Shown piece by piece: positions 50,642-62,119 of a stretch of 64,000 nucleotides of DNA. Location of the stretch: contig CAJNDT010004624.1 in assembly GCA_905221615.1 (NCBI GenBank), positions 248,001 through 312,000 on the forward strand, given 5' to 3'. The position numbers and the translations under genes are program-made. Within the stretch, counting starts at the first letter, position 1. The number at the start of each line of letters is the position of its first letter. The notes under the pieces are model-generated. The model searched no databases, was not told the origin of the DNA, and saw only the letters and a list, made by a program, of their open reading frames with translations. Source of the DNA: Symbiodinium sp. CCMP2592. Taxonomy: Eukaryota; Sar; Dinophyceae; Suessiales; Symbiodiniaceae.

Positions 50642-52366
50642 TAAAGTATAGTATACATCGGGCAGCGCTCGGTCCCTGAGCACACTAATTCTGCAGGCTT
50701 TCAAATTGAACAGCTCTTGGAATCTTGGATCCATGCCATACTGGAAAAGCCATCAGTACAGCTCTGAAGCTTCAAACTTCAATCAATCGGACGCCGAAGC
50801 CCAAACCCCAAGGCTCAGGCGCCGATCAAACCCCTCAGAGTGTCGAAGGCCTCCTCAGCCCAAAGGCCCGGGTCCCCAAACCTAAGATGCCAAAATTATG
50901 AAAACCCTCGATCCGCTCTTCAGTGCGCATCAATCGAAGGCCCGCCTCAACCTGCAAGTAGGCCCAAGGGAGGTACTACCACGCGGAGCCGACAGCACAG
51001 GAATTCAGGCAGCGGGCTTGCTGGTTGTGGGGAAAGGCATGTAATCTTGGGTTGTTGTTCAAACTGCCACTGGCCACTAGTCGAGTTGTACCTGCTGCTG
51101 TTGTGGCCACTGTGGGTGTGTGGGTGTGCGGGTGCACGAAAGCACATGGCCCTGTAATTGACGCACAACGTTTATCTTGCCAAGACTGCCAAGGTTATAC
51201 AGTATCATCCTTCCAAATGCGCCTGCGATCTCCACGGGGCGCTTGCCGGTCCTGTGCACGAGACTCGCTGATGAAACAGAGTCCGTCTGGGGCCTACGTG
51301 TGTGAAAGCATCATTAGAGTCATAAGAGCCAGGAGTACACAGACCTGCTGGAGAATCTGTGTGAAACCCTTCTCTCCTCACCTGGCGTGGCGACTTCCGC
51401 CGGCCAGGTGGTGTTGGTGGTGTGACGTGCCTGCTATCGCGCGCCATAAAGCCACGAAAAGCACCTCCTCTTCCCAGTTCAGCTTGCCTCTGCTCCGTGT
51501 TCTGAGAGTTCTGCATCTGCCTGCGTCTCGCCGGGCGCCACAGGTTCTTAAGTTCTCAACGGACACGGCGCAGACATCGCTCAGATCGGCACGCTGCCGG
51601 CACCTGCATGGACATCCTCGGAGAGCACTGAAAATGCCCATGCTTAGATTTGACATTCAGTGGCATTGAGGCAGCTGCTGGCCGTCCGGAGGGGCGTCAT
51701 TGGGGCCGTGGGCGATCTCTGCCAGCAAAGACCCAAGCTGAGCTGCGGCTCTTTGATGTCGGCGGTAATTGATACGAGCTTTTCGGACATGTCGCGGCTG
51801 TTCACGACGTCCTCCGAGAGACAAGCGAACCGCCTTCTGCCATCTCTGCCTAGCTGTCTGCATTGAGCGGAGGATTCGCGTCCTGTGTCCAGGCTCGGCC
51901 ACGTAGGATCTTCAAGCGCAGCACGCCCAGAGAGAGGATGTCAAAGGAACTGTCCGGCCTCGGTCCAGAAACCCAAAAACCTATCAACAAGTCCTCAAAC
52001 CCTCCTAAACCTACTGCTCCCTTTCATTGGGGAAGAGCTGGGAGCCCGGCCGGCCGGAATTCCGGACCTCCTTGGTCCACACTTCCAGTGGTACCCAATC
52101 GAAGCGGGCGCCATGGCCCTTGCAGCGCTGGAGGGTTTCGACTCGCACACTCGTGCGAGGCAGGCACGGCTTCACGACGTGCGAGCTTGCTACCCCAACA
52201 TCCCTTGGCTAAAGAATGGGGTAAGGCGTTAACACAGCAACAAATCAGAGTGCAGCAGCCCACAAGGATTCACAAGCAGGCCGCCTTTTCTTGCAAATGC
52301 AGACATATGCAGACGGCATTCTGCCATTGTGTCTTGCTGGACCACGCTGCTGGTCGCCACGCCATC
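50642..52366. other. single-copy stretch with no recognisable gene
   Basis: The duplication ends at 50641 and this DNA is unique in the window. Frames up to 289 codons exist (51863-52732 plus), but that one is mostly antisense to the membrane-protein gene, and the others have no domain likeness. It could include untranslated or intronic sequence of the downstream minus-strand gene. Confidence 0.5.
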
Positions 52367-54673
52367 TCATCGAACGGCATCGGCCCCCAGCATCGTCTTT
52401 TGAGCTGTGCGCTCCGCGTTGAAGGCGATTCCAAAGCGTGCCAGCCAAACAGAGCAAACACCGGCAGCCAGACCGGAAATCACAAAGAGCAGCATGTTCG
52501 AGACTTCTGTAGACTTCGCCCAGTGGAGGTCGCCGGCCAGGAGGAACGTTGTCAATCCCATGATCACCACGGCTACCACCAGCAAGCCCATCTCTGTAGT
52601 GTTGTCCCCATCTTCCTGGTAGGGCCGGTACCAGGCATAGAGCACCAAGGAACCGATCAAGATCAAGGTTACCAGCTCCATTTGGGCGGCAGGGGAGTAG
52701 GTGACTGGACACATGGTCACAATCAGAGCTAGAAGCATCTTACGCACAAGGCGTTCCACCTCCCACACCGAGCACTCTGTCTTGTAGGCCTGCATGAGGT
52801 ATGCCACATGGCTCTCCAATGGCTCCGTGCGGGACTGCACCAAGTGCACCCAGCTCCCCACCCCCAGCAAAAAGCATCCCGCGATGCTCGCCAGGACCAG
52901 GGCAATAGCCACCCCCTTGGGAGGCCCCGGAGGAAGAAAAGCCCACTGGAGCTCTGCAAGCTTGTCATGTGGATCTTCAGGTCGAAGGCGGAACGCAACC
53001 AAGTACTTCCCGAAATGGGCGGTGAAGCCGGGAAGGAAGACGTTCGTGCCTACGACCATGGCCAGCTTTGAGCCCTTCATCACAGCAAGCCCAGCCACAA
53101 GCAAGGCCGGCCATGCATACATTACGAGATGCGTGTGGTGAACAGTCTTGAAGCTGCCATCACCCGTCAGCAAAGGCAACAAGCATTCGCCAGACATCTT
53201 TGGGCCTGAAGTTTGCCCTTGTGCAAGAGCCACCGGCAGAGACAGATAGCCGATCACGTCCTGCGCAATGCCGCCGCCCCAGGTCTGCAAGTTGTCAAAG
53301 GCATTGGTCTGCATTGCAGCGGACATGGCAGTGCCTGCAACTGCTGCAAAAGCCATCAACTGATTCAGCACCGTAGAGCTGGCTGCACGCGTGCTTTTCG
53401 CTGATGTCACGCTTGCCACTGCTATTGAGAAGAAAAAGAAGTTCTTGCCAAGGTAGCGCAACAGGTACTGCACCACCTCCCGGGGTGCCGCTGACCATGT
53501 GGCGCATTCCACGCACTGGAGGACATTGGCGTCCCCGCGGGCATGGTTTTCAGCGCACTCTGTGCACCCCAGGCTCTTATAGCCTTTTGCGCACATTGGG
53601 ACCACCACCTTCGCAGGTTCTCCGGGTCCATCACTCGCATTCAGCTCCCCACCAGGACAGGCCATCCTGGTCGGGCACCGCGCCCACTGGGAGAGGTTGG
53701 TGTCCGCTGATAAGTTGATGTCAACCATGACCCCATCTGGCACCGCAAGCTTCGTCGCTTCGCAGGTGATGGTGGTGCTCGGGATGCGTGGGCAAGGAGC
53801 ACACGTAGCAGAGGATGCTTTGGAAATGGTCAACCTGGCATGGCCCTCTGGGCACCTTCCGCATGAAATTCCCACATCCTCATCCCTGCGGCCTTCGCCG
53901 CGTGAACAACGCAGGAGCTCGACCGAAAAGCTGGGGCTGTCAAAGCGACAGCTTGGCGAGAGTGAGCAGTCAATGCTCCTTGCTTCAAGGCCTGTGGCTG
54001 CCAGGCCTTGAATGTCATCGAGGCCTCCGTAGATGGACATATTCCCAGCCTTCACTGCTGTCTTGCTGGTGAAAGATGCGGCGGCAGCTGCACGACAGTT
54101 GCTGAACCTAGCTTCCTGCAAGTGCAGGCCGTCGGCAGCTACTCCGCCTGCTGTACCTACAGCCGTGCACCGATGCAGCTCTGCGTAACCCAAAGAAACC
54201 ACCATGCCCTCAGTGTATAGACAGCCACCCTCGTAGGCAGCACCGTTTGTCATGAGTAGATGGCCCTGGAAGGTGCCATGTCCAGCGACATATGCCAACC
54301 CACCCCTGTCTCTTGACGAGCAGCCGCTCAAATTGAAACTCAAGCCCTCCGTGAAAAGACTGCCGTTGGCGAGGAACAGCCCGCCTCCTTTTAAGTCTGC
54401 AAAGGCATTGCGGATTTGCAAAACTCCATCAGAAGGAAGGTCTAAATCGCCATTTATGATGGCCACTCCTCCACCTTGAGCGGAACTCGCCCCAGAAATG
54501 TCCAGCTTTGCTTTGGAGATGTTTAAACCCTGCTCGACTAGCAAGGCTCCTCCGTCACTTCCTGCGGAAGTGTTTTGGATCTGTATGCTGGAGCCGGGGC
54601 CTATCCCCGCTTGCCTTGTGTAGATTGCGCCTCCGTGTCGGGCTGCCTTCGCGGTCGAGGTTTTTGTGTGCAT
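52367..54673 (-). CDS. Pmp/beta-helix-type multi-pass membrane protein, probably 5'-truncated
   Basis: A 768-residue frame. Residues 1-245 contain about seven GG-(A/G/L/V)-hydrophobic rungs (GGAIYT, GGALLV, GGGVAI, GGGLFL, GGLAYV, GGCLYT, GGVAAD), the pattern of chlamydial-type polymorphic outer membrane protein repeats and right-handed beta-helices. A Cys-rich region follows (CGRCPEGHARL, CPTRMACPGG, CTECAENHARG; about 270-400). Then come roughly seven membrane spans from NFFFFSIAVASV to LLFVISGLAAGV, with YAWYRPYQ before the last ones. This three-part layout is frequent in dinoflagellate surface proteins. There is no signal peptide and the frame starts inside the beta-helix, so upstream exons or the 5' end are missing; upstream DNA is AT-rich and then repetitive. 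Intron-free over 2.3 kb. Likely at the plasma membrane; ligand unknown. Confidence 0.7.
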   Translation of the reverse strand: MHTKTSTAKAARHGGAIYTRQAGIGPGSSIQIQNTSAGSDGGALLVEQGLNISKAKLDISGASSAQGGGVAIINGDLDLPSDGVLQIRNAFADLKGGGLFLANGSLFTEGLSFNLSGCSSRDRGGLAYVAGHGTFQGHLLMTNGAAYEGGCLYTEGMVVSLGYAELHRCTAVGTAGGVAADGLHLQEARFSNCRAAAAASFTSKTAVKAGNMSIYGGLDDIQGLAATGLEARSIDCSLSPSCRFDSPSFSVELLRCSRGEGRRDEDVGISCGRCPEGHARLTISKASSATCAPCPRIPSTTITCEATKLAVPDGVMVDINLSADTNLSQWARCPTRMACPGGELNASDGPGEPAKVVVPMCAKGYKSLGCTECAENHARGDANVLQCVECATWSAAPREVVQYLLRYLGKNFFFFSIAVASVTSAKSTRAASSTVLNQLMAFAAVAGTAMSAAMQTNAFDNLQTWGGGIAQDVIGYLSLPVALAQGQTSGPKMSGECLLPLLTGDGSFKTVHHTHLVMYAWPALLVAGLAVMKGSKLAMVVGTNVFLPGFTAHFGKYLVAFRLRPEDPHDKLAELQWAFLPPGPPKGVAIALVLASIAGCFLLGVGSWVHLVQSRTEPLESHVAYLMQAYKTECSVWEVERLVRKMLLALIVTMCPVTYSPAAQMELVTLILIGSLVLYAWYRPYQEDGDNTTEMGLLVVAVVIMGLTTFLLAGDLHWAKSTEVSNMLLFVISGLAAGVCSVWLARFGIAFNAERTAQKTMLGADAVR

Positions 54674-54853
54674 GTTTTATGGCTTTTTTTGTGTATGTTT
54701 TATGGTTTTCTGGGCTTGGATTGTAGAGAACCTGTAAGAGTCATAAGGAGGGCCCTAATTTTGGCCTTTTGTGGGTATCTTTATGGCTTTCCTGGCCTGG
54801 TCTCATGGGAGATATTCGCTTGACTTGCTACGACCAATCGCAAATGGCCACAT

Positions 54854-56069
54854 AGCATTCTTGATGGTACGACGTTCGATAAAGCACCTTCCCAACAGGG
54901 CTTAAGAAAGCGGGGGGAGTGGGCGGGGCGCAAACGCGCCCCATTTGCAAACGCAATTGCCAGAGGACCGGCGGTTCATCACATCTTAAGCAGGCGCTCT
55001 CATTTGACGACTCCGTTTCACCATAGATACTACCATAGATTATGCCACATATCTTAGACACGGCCCCGTATTTGGTAATTCCGTCATCATATATCTTTGA
55101 CAAGCTCCCTCATCGGGCGATAACGGCTCACCACATATTTTAAACACGCCGCCTCATTCGGCGATTCCGATTCACCAGATATCTTTAACACGGGCTTGCA
55201 CCCCCTCATTCGGCGATTACGGCTCATCTTATATTTTTAACACGCCCCCTCTTTCGGCGATTCCGGTTCATCATATATCTTAAACACGCCCATTCTCGTG
55301 ACGATTCCGGTTCATCATATCTCTTACACGCCCCTTCTTTTGGCGTTTCCGTTTCATCAAATATCTCAAACACGCCCCCTCCTTTGGCAAATCCGGTATC
55401 CCATATATCTAAGCAGTTGGTGGTTCCGGGTCATCTTATATCTTGAGCACGCTCCCCTCAATTGGCGATAACGGCTCATCGTATATCTTAAACACGCCAC
55501 CCTCGTTTGGTTATTCCGGTTCATCATCTTGAACACCCCGCCCTCAGTTGGCGATACCAGTTCAACATACATGTTAAACAGGCCCCATCATCTGGCGATA
55601 ACGGATCATGATAGGTGTTAAACAACCCCTGTCATTTGGCGACTCCGGTTCACCATATATCTGAAGCAAGCACCCTTGTTTGGTAATTTCGGTTCACCAG
55701 TCTCTAACACGCCCCCTCATTCGGCGAAAACCGTTCGCCATATGCCTTAGCTTGCGCGGCCCAAAAAATACAGACACATGAATCGGGGGGGCCGCGGAGG
55801 GGCTTCGAAAAGTCTAACAAGAGTTATGCGCGTGAATAGCGTTCTTGATGGTACGACGTTCGCTAAAGCACCTTCCCAACAGGGCTTAAGAAGTGGGGGG
55901 GGGTGGGCGGGGCGCAGACCCGCCCAATTTGCAAACACAATTGCCACAGGACCGGCGATTCATCACATCTTAAGCAGACGCCCCTTATTTGGCGACTCTG
56001 TTTCACCATAGACACTACCATAGATTTATGCCACACATCTTAAACACGCCCCCGTATTTGGTAATTCCA
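54854..56069. repeat. about 44-bp tandem array with a 230-bp direct duplication
   Basis: Degenerate units of the form TTCGGCGATTCCGGTTCATC plus ATATATCTTAAACACGCCCC recur from about 54960 to 55740. A 230-base segment (54854-55083; begins TAGCATTCTTGATGGTACGA) recurs at 55838-56069, so the array is bracketed by direct repeats. The same unit occurs in opposite orientation at 62120-62610. Confidence 0.8.
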
Positions 56070-56178
56070 GTGACAGTGCAAGCCCACTTCTGTAGGTGGA
56101 CCTCCGCGGACCCTTTGCTGGTCAGGTGCCAAAAGAGTGGCGGCAGTGGGGACACTAGGTTGTGTCCTGCAGGCTACC
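56069..56178 (+). repeat. 110-bp block, left inverted copy
   Basis: AGTGACAGTGCAAGCCCACT to GTCCTGCAGGCTACC; its reverse complement, with several mismatches, is at 62619-62730. It is followed by ACAATTGGTAGCGGGGCGCC, which looks like the junction of an LTR end and a tRNA-type primer-binding site just upstream of gag. If so, this block is the end of a 5' LTR. Confidence 0.7.
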
Positions 56179-56259
56179 ACAATTGGTAGCGGGGCGCCTT
56201 GGCACTCTGTGTTTTCTCCTTATAGGCTAGGAGATAGGTTCAGTGCAAGCCCTGCCTCG

Positions 56260-57268
56260 ATGGACGATCGCGGTTTGAAGAAGTTCGATGGCGAAGGAGA
56301 TGATCCAGGTAAAGCACTGCGCAAGTAGAAAGCGCGGGCGTTAGCAAAGATGACTACCTTAGGACTACCTTGAAGGACTTCCAGAAATCGCAGCGAGGAC
56401 CATGGATCTTCACGCTGTTGGATGGGAAGGCCTTGGAAGCGTGTGAGCACTTGTCCTTAGACGACCTCATCAAGGAGAACGGCGACGAGACAGTATGGAA
56501 GAGGCGGTCCGCCAGGTTCCCGGAGAAGGAGGCCCATGACCAGATGGGTGAAGCGCTAGGCGAGGTTTTTGGGTTGGCTGCCCGAGATGGAGAGTCAATG
56601 AAGGAGTGGACAGCACGGGTCTTGGAGACCTTCGAGAGATGCCGCAGGAAGGCCGCAGTGGACTTCCCCAAGGAAGCTACAGGCTGGATCGCCTTGCTTT
56701 GTGCCGGCCTGACAGAAGAACAGAAGGCGATCGTGAAGGCGAAGACGCAAGGGAGCTTGGATATGGAGACGATTAGCGCGGGAATCCGTTCGTGCTTTCC
56801 CAGCCTGCGTGCTTCGAGCTCGAAGGCGAGGAAGCCTATACCTCCGTCTTGATCGGCGAGGACGACCACGGTGTGATCGTCGAGCAGGAGGACCAGCACT
56901 TCAAGGACGATGCCGCGTTTGACGATGTCGAGGCTTTCCTGGCCGACTATGGGACCACCATCGTTGAGGACCCATTGTCAGAAGCAGAAGCGGCAGAGGC
57001 CTTGGCAGTGTCTTGGAAAGAGAGGCGCCAGGAAATCAACAAGATGCAGAAGTCACGACAGTTCGGGCAATAGATGCTTCTCGGAAAGCCTTTCGAATCG
57101 AAGTAGAAGAGCTCAAGCGACGCACTCGCTGCAGGAAGTGCGGTCGAGTAGGCCACTGGGCCAGAGAGCGCAGAAGCAAACCATCGTCGACAGCCTCATC
57201 GTCAAAGCACGGCGTGTCAGAGGCCGCTTCTGGCAACAGAGGCGCCACCGAGACCATGATCGCCACCT
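56260..57268 (+). pseudogene. copia-like gag, frameshifted
   Basis: A first frame (MDDRGLKKFDGEGDDPG) stops at 56328; the capsid-like part continues in another frame at 56370-56852 (WIFTLLDGKALEACEHLSLD; FPEKEAHDQMGEALGEVFGL), then shifts at about 56820 to a frame ending at 57073, and the nucleocapsid part lies at 57013-57297. The zinc knuckle reads CRKCGRVGHWARER: the spacing CX2CX4HX4 is kept but the last Cys is Arg. A TIR element starts at 57269 where the protein should continue, and no protease, integrase or RT of copia type follows. Capsid-type gags of this sort are frequent in dinoflagellate genomes (family knowledge). Clearly dead. Confidence 0.75.
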
Positions 57269-57390
57269 ACTTGGAGGGTGAAGTAGCTAATACGTAGAGT
57301 TATAAGTACCCCAGAAAAGGTCCTAACTGGGGTTATGGTACTTATAAGTCTCCAAAATAACTAGTTACTAAGTCCTCCGACCCTCCAAGT
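57269..57390. mobile_element. 122-bp MITE-like insertion in the dead gag
   Basis: ACTTGGAGGGT at 57269-57279 is the reverse complement of ACCCTCCAAGT at 57380-57390. The interior is AT-rich with TTATAAGTACCCC and GGTACTTATAAG facing each other. TTACTAAGTCC followed by CCTCCAAGT also occurs at 24653-24676, so this is a relative of that 103-bp element. Confidence 0.6.
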
Positions 57391-57399
57391 ACTGGATCG

Positions 57400-60300
57400 C
57401 GTCCTGGCCTTGGGACTAAAGGCCTCCGCGGTGGTGGACCAGAGAGGGTTCGAAGGATCCAGGCGGTGCCCGCCAACCAGCGTTCTGATTGCGTGCTGGC
57501 GCGTGCCAGCTGCAGGGCTGGAGACGCCGTCTCGCCGGTAGGTAGGGCAGTCCTGCTGTTGCAGTTCCGCCTGCCTCTGCACTCTTCCAACAATTATCGG
57601 CTTCGCAGGTTTTAGGGTGGGTGGAGCCAGCCACCTTGGCCCGGGTGCATCCAAGGCCCGGCGAAAGCAAATGCAACAGCATAAGCTTCAGCAATCGGTG
57701 CAAAGACAGGTCCTGGCGCTCTTGGAGGTGCTCGCGGGCCTCCTTTCTGGTAAGTCAGGGCTTGCTGGACTTCCTGCGAAACTTTAGGAACTCGTGCTGG
57801 GTCTGACCGGTGCTGGCCCAGAGCAGGTGGTCCTAGCCCCAAGGCCAAGGCAAAGACCAAAGCAAAGGCAAAAGCCCGCCCAAAGCCAAGGTTGCGCCTG
57901 CTCCGGCGCTTGCTGCCACGACGGCGGCCCCGCCTGCCGCTCCTGTCCTGCACCCTCTTCGGGGATTGTTCAGGGTTCCTTTGCACTTCAACCTTCGGAT
58001 TGGCATGGTGTTGTGGTGCCCTACCGCTCAGCCTGCTTCCATTGTCGTCCTTTGCGAGGACTCGGAGCAGGTTGATGCTGCTGCTCAGCTTTTCCGGGCC
58101 GCTGCAAAGCAGAAACCGCTCTGTTGTTGACTCGAGACTGCAAGGCCTCCATGACGGTTGCTATGCTCTCGGGAGGCAAGGTGTTGATTCAGAAGGTTGC
58201 CAGCCTCTATGTGGAGACGACTGGCGTTGCCAAGCCTGCCTTGAAGTCGGCCCCGGCCCCGAAGCCGGTTACCGCTTCGCCGACTGTTGTGGTGAGGCTC
58301 ATTGCTTATAAGCCTGCCATGCCGGAGGGCCTTTGGAACATGGCCTCACGCAATCCTAAGGCTTTTGCACAGGAGTGGGCTGTCCACTTTGCCGCAGGAG
58401 TCCGGCAATGCGATCAAGGATGCCTGGCCCTTCTCCACTGGCGCCGAGGCTGTGGTAGGTATTGTCAGGGTTGCTGAGGCCGCCTTTCTTCCCTGCCTGC
58501 GATGCTCGGGCGACCAAGGTGTCTTTGTTGAGCCCACTGGTCGCACTATGACGCAGCCGACGGTCATTATACTTAATGGCACAAGCCGGCTGCAGGTGAG
58601 ACAGGGAGCAGGCGAGCGCGCGAATGCTCGGCCTTCGTCCTGCTTATGGGCTGGTCTTGGGCCAGTGGCAGCTTGGATTGCGTGACAAGCCGACGGCTGG
58701 CCAGCCTACCGCCGTCAATGGTGCATCGCTGGTACCCCTGCCGCTTGGTCTGACGATGATGTGCAGCTCTTGGTGCGAGAGCAGACGACTTTCACTGACG
58801 TCGAGGTGTTGCGGCGGCAGGTTCGCCGCTCTCAGTGCTCATGGTGGATTCGTGCTAGCACTCTTGACCCCTCCGATGCCCACCAGCTTGTCGCTAAACA
58901 TGACGGTGCGACGGCGCACCTTTGGATGCTTCCTGCGCCCCGCAGCATCTCCCGACGCCGGTCTGGGGAATCCATTCCTTCCCGAGCCCCCTTCTCCTTT
59001 AGCCAGGACGCCTTCGAGTATGCCGACCGGCCGGTGCCCCCGAGCACTGCTGCTCGCGAGGATGTTGCTGCTGAGCCTGGTGCCAGGCCCGAGCCCTCGA
59101 CCAAGAAGGCTCCTGAGGTTGCCCGTGTTCGCCGTGTGCCGCAGGGCACAAAGCTGCATAGGGTGCCGGGCGACGGCAATTGTTTTTACAGCTGTGTTGC
59201 TCACGCCACGGGCCCACTGTTGCCGTCATCAGGGCTCAGACTTGTGCTCACATGACCCAGCACCCTTCGCGTTATGGGGAGGGCTGGGATCGGGTCGACG
59301 ACCGTGGGCAGCGCTGTCACTGTTGTCACACTTAGCACCGGGGGCATGCAGTCGTTTCAGGATTACATCCTTCGAATGCAGGCCGACGGCTCCTGCACGG
59401 TGGACTTGAAGTCCTTGCTGCTGCTCGCGCGCACAAGCTGTGCCCGAGCCCCCTGACCTTCCCCCTTGCTGCTTTAACCCCAAGCCGGGGCTTCCTCGCG
59501 TGTTACGACCGTTCCTGCCACTGACCTGCCGCGACTTGACTGAGCAGACTTCTGTTCGGGGTGCGCCCCGTGCTGGGGCTGCTCTCCAGTGCTGTCTCGG
59601 ACGCATCGGTGCCTCTGAGAAGCGTAGCCGTTCCGCTATGTGTGCGGGGGCTGCTGCTGCCCTTTGGTTGCATCCAGTGCGCCTACATCGGTCAGCATGC
59701 GGCCCCTCCTGCGAGTTGGCCGTTCTGCACTCAGAAGCCACAATGCTGCCGGCCGAATTGGCTGTTCTGCACTCAGTCTGATCAGAAGCCACATTTCCGC
59801 CGAGCTCATTGCCGATCCGTGCACTGCTCCTGCTGCGCCTTTCGCCCTTCCTGCGCCTTCCGAGGTTTCGGCGCCGCTGCTTCCGCTGCTGCTTCGGCTG
59901 GCACTCGGGCTTACTTTGGCACATCGATAATTACCACAAAAGGACCAAGCTGCTGCTCTTGCCCTTCGCCGGCTGCCTCCCCTTGTTCGCCCGGGCCCTA
60001 CTGATGTTGTGCGCTGGCGCTGCCCCTGCTGTGAGCTGAGCTCGCCCTATGATCAGGCTTATGCTGTTCGGTTGCGTCATTGGGAGCAGGTTGTTTGTTG
60101 TGGAGCCACGGGATCGCTTCCTGGTACAGGTCCCTGCCTCGACTTCGCGTGCCAATGTCACCCATCCTACCCTTGCGGTTCGGGCTGCTGCCCAATCCCG
60201 ACGCACGCTTAACTTGAAAGCTGCTGCCGGTCCGCACACCGTGCAACACGTCACACTGCCGTGGCTCGGCAAACTTGGCAAAAAGTTTCGTCGAACGTGC

Positions 60301-61690
60301 AACCGGGCCATCTGTACCACCTGCGGGCAGTTCGAGGACTCTTTAAAGAAACTCAACATGCGCTCCTGCGAGGTCATGACTGCCACACGTGGTCCACGCT
60401 GCCGGGCCCTGCGTGCCGGCGTCACTGCCTTGCGTGCTTCTCCCGACCTTGTGCTGAGGAGCTCTCCCTGCTGTGTGGTGGCACGTCCGCATTGCCCTTG
60501 TGCCCAAGCCTGACGGTTCTCGCCGCCCCATCGCCGTCGCGGTTTTGGCTTATGGCTTATGACCGCCTGCATGCGAGCTCTCCGGCCCTGGATTTTGTCC
60601 TGGACTCCTGCGGCTCTCTTTGGCGGCGTTCCTTCTCGCAGCCCTGCCCGAAGTTTTGGGGGCCATCGATACGGCCCACTCTGCGTACCGTGGCCTCTTC
60701 TGTGGTACCAAGGCTGATGTTCATCGGTGTCTTGACAGCATGGAATTTGAAGTCACTTTTCGGGTCTTCGCCCGCCTATAGGGGCCCCTCCAGGTCTCAC
60801 GGCGGTGTTGCGGCACTTCTACTCTGTCCAGCTTCGGTCTTTTTTTGCAGTGGCGGCGTGGTCCATGCACCCTTCTCCTGTGCGACCATAGTGGCTTGCT
60901 TCACGGGTGCCCGGCTTCTCCTTGCCTGCTTAACGCCACCATGGCGCTTTGGGTTCTTCACGTTGCCTTGCGGGCCCCGTCGGTTCACACTGGTGTTTAC
61001 CTCGACGACCGGTTGTTGTGGACCGTCGGCGACATCGATGCCTCTGTTGCGCACCGCTGCCGCAAAATCGCCAAAGCTGGGCGCTCCCTCAGGCTGCGCC
61101 GCTTCTTGGTGACACTGCTGGTTGTCTCGCTCTTTCGGTGGACTGGCCCCTGGCATCGCTACACTGCCAGCGTTACCTCCCGTTGAACTTCGCACATTGA
61201 GCAAGCTCTCTGTGGTGGCCAGCCTTTGCGCAGCCGTTCCACTTTGCTTCTGTGGGGCGTGCTTGGCTGTCCTGAGGCCCACCCGGTGTTTTCTCTGCAC
61301 TTTGACGCTCTGCGCCACGCCTGGCGTGCTGCCGCCACACCCGTTGTCCACACTCCTTGCCCGCGTCTCCATGAGGGCTTGCGCTTCTTTTCCTGACTCC
61401 TTTCGGGCCTCTGCGTCTTGGCTGGGACTCCGAGGCCTCCTTGCGCCTTTTGGCAACGCGCTCCTGGCACCGCCAGCTTTGGGCGGCCGACAGAAAGACT
61501 GTGTTTTACCGCTCGCCACGGGCGCTTTTCCTTCCTTTGCTCGGTGCTGCTGTCGATGCCCGCACTCTGTCTCGCGCTGACCAGAGCGCAGACACTGCCT
61601 GTGACTGCGGCTACCCTGCGGCCACGCGCGCTCACCTGACCTTTCACTGTGCAAGGCGGCCCTGGCCTCACGGTCTGCGCTCTGAGGCTG
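57400..61690 (+). pseudogene. decayed LINE with OTU-protease and reverse-transcriptase remnants
   Basis: Protein-like plus-strand segments jump between frames many times. Recognisable pieces: an ORF1-like stretch near 58200-58380 (VVVRLIAYKPAMPEGLWNMA); an OTU cysteine-protease box VPGDGNCFYS with Cys at 59181-59183; a reverse-transcriptase entry motif LVPKPDGSRRPIAV near 60495-60540; a motif B-like GCPASPCLLN near 60907-60940; YLDD at 60998-61009; and a terminal CDCGYPAATRAHLTFHC finger near 61600-61655. GC-rich with C/T-biased third positions. OTU-bearing non-LTR elements are known (for example Dualen/RandI types); the order here is consistent with that. At least six frame breaks make it inactive. 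Confidence 0.65.
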
Positions 61691-61692
61691 AG

Positions 61693-62040
61693 GACAGACA
61701 GGCAGACTGATTTGACGGCTCGGTTGGCAGACGGACTGACTGGCTGACCGACTCGCCGCTGCCGCTGGACGACCGACCGACTGAGTGACTGACTGACTCA
61801 CTGACTGAGCACTGAGCGCTCGGTTGGCTGACCGACTGACTGACGACTGACTGACTGACTGACTGACTGTCTGACTGACTGACTCGCGTACCCACCGAAC
61901 AGACAACCATAACAACTACACAAAAGACCATAAAAAATACCCAAAAAGATCCCCCAACCTAGCGGAAGCGGTGAGTCAGTCAGCCAGTCAGTCCGCCTGC
62001 CAACCGAGCCGTCAATCAGTCAGTCAGTCTGTCTGTCTGT
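61693..62040. repeat. imperfect long inverted repeat with GACT/AGTC microsatellite
   Basis: The left arm (61693-61760; GACAGACAGGCAGACTGA, GACGGCTCGGTTGGCAG) and right arm (61967-62040; CTGCCAACCGAGCCGTCAAT, GTCTGTCTGTC) are reverse complements with a few mismatches. The 206-base loop contains (GACT)n. It could form a large hairpin or cruciform. Confidence 0.7.
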
Positions 62041-62119
62041 CTATCAATCACTCTGTCAGTCCGTGAATCCTCTAGTCAGTCGGACAGTTGATCTGGCGTC
62101 ACAGCTGCAAACCAGTGAG

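Noticed and set aside
51863-52732. 289-codon plus-strand frame
   Set aside because: Its second half is antisense to the membrane-protein gene and it has no domain likeness.
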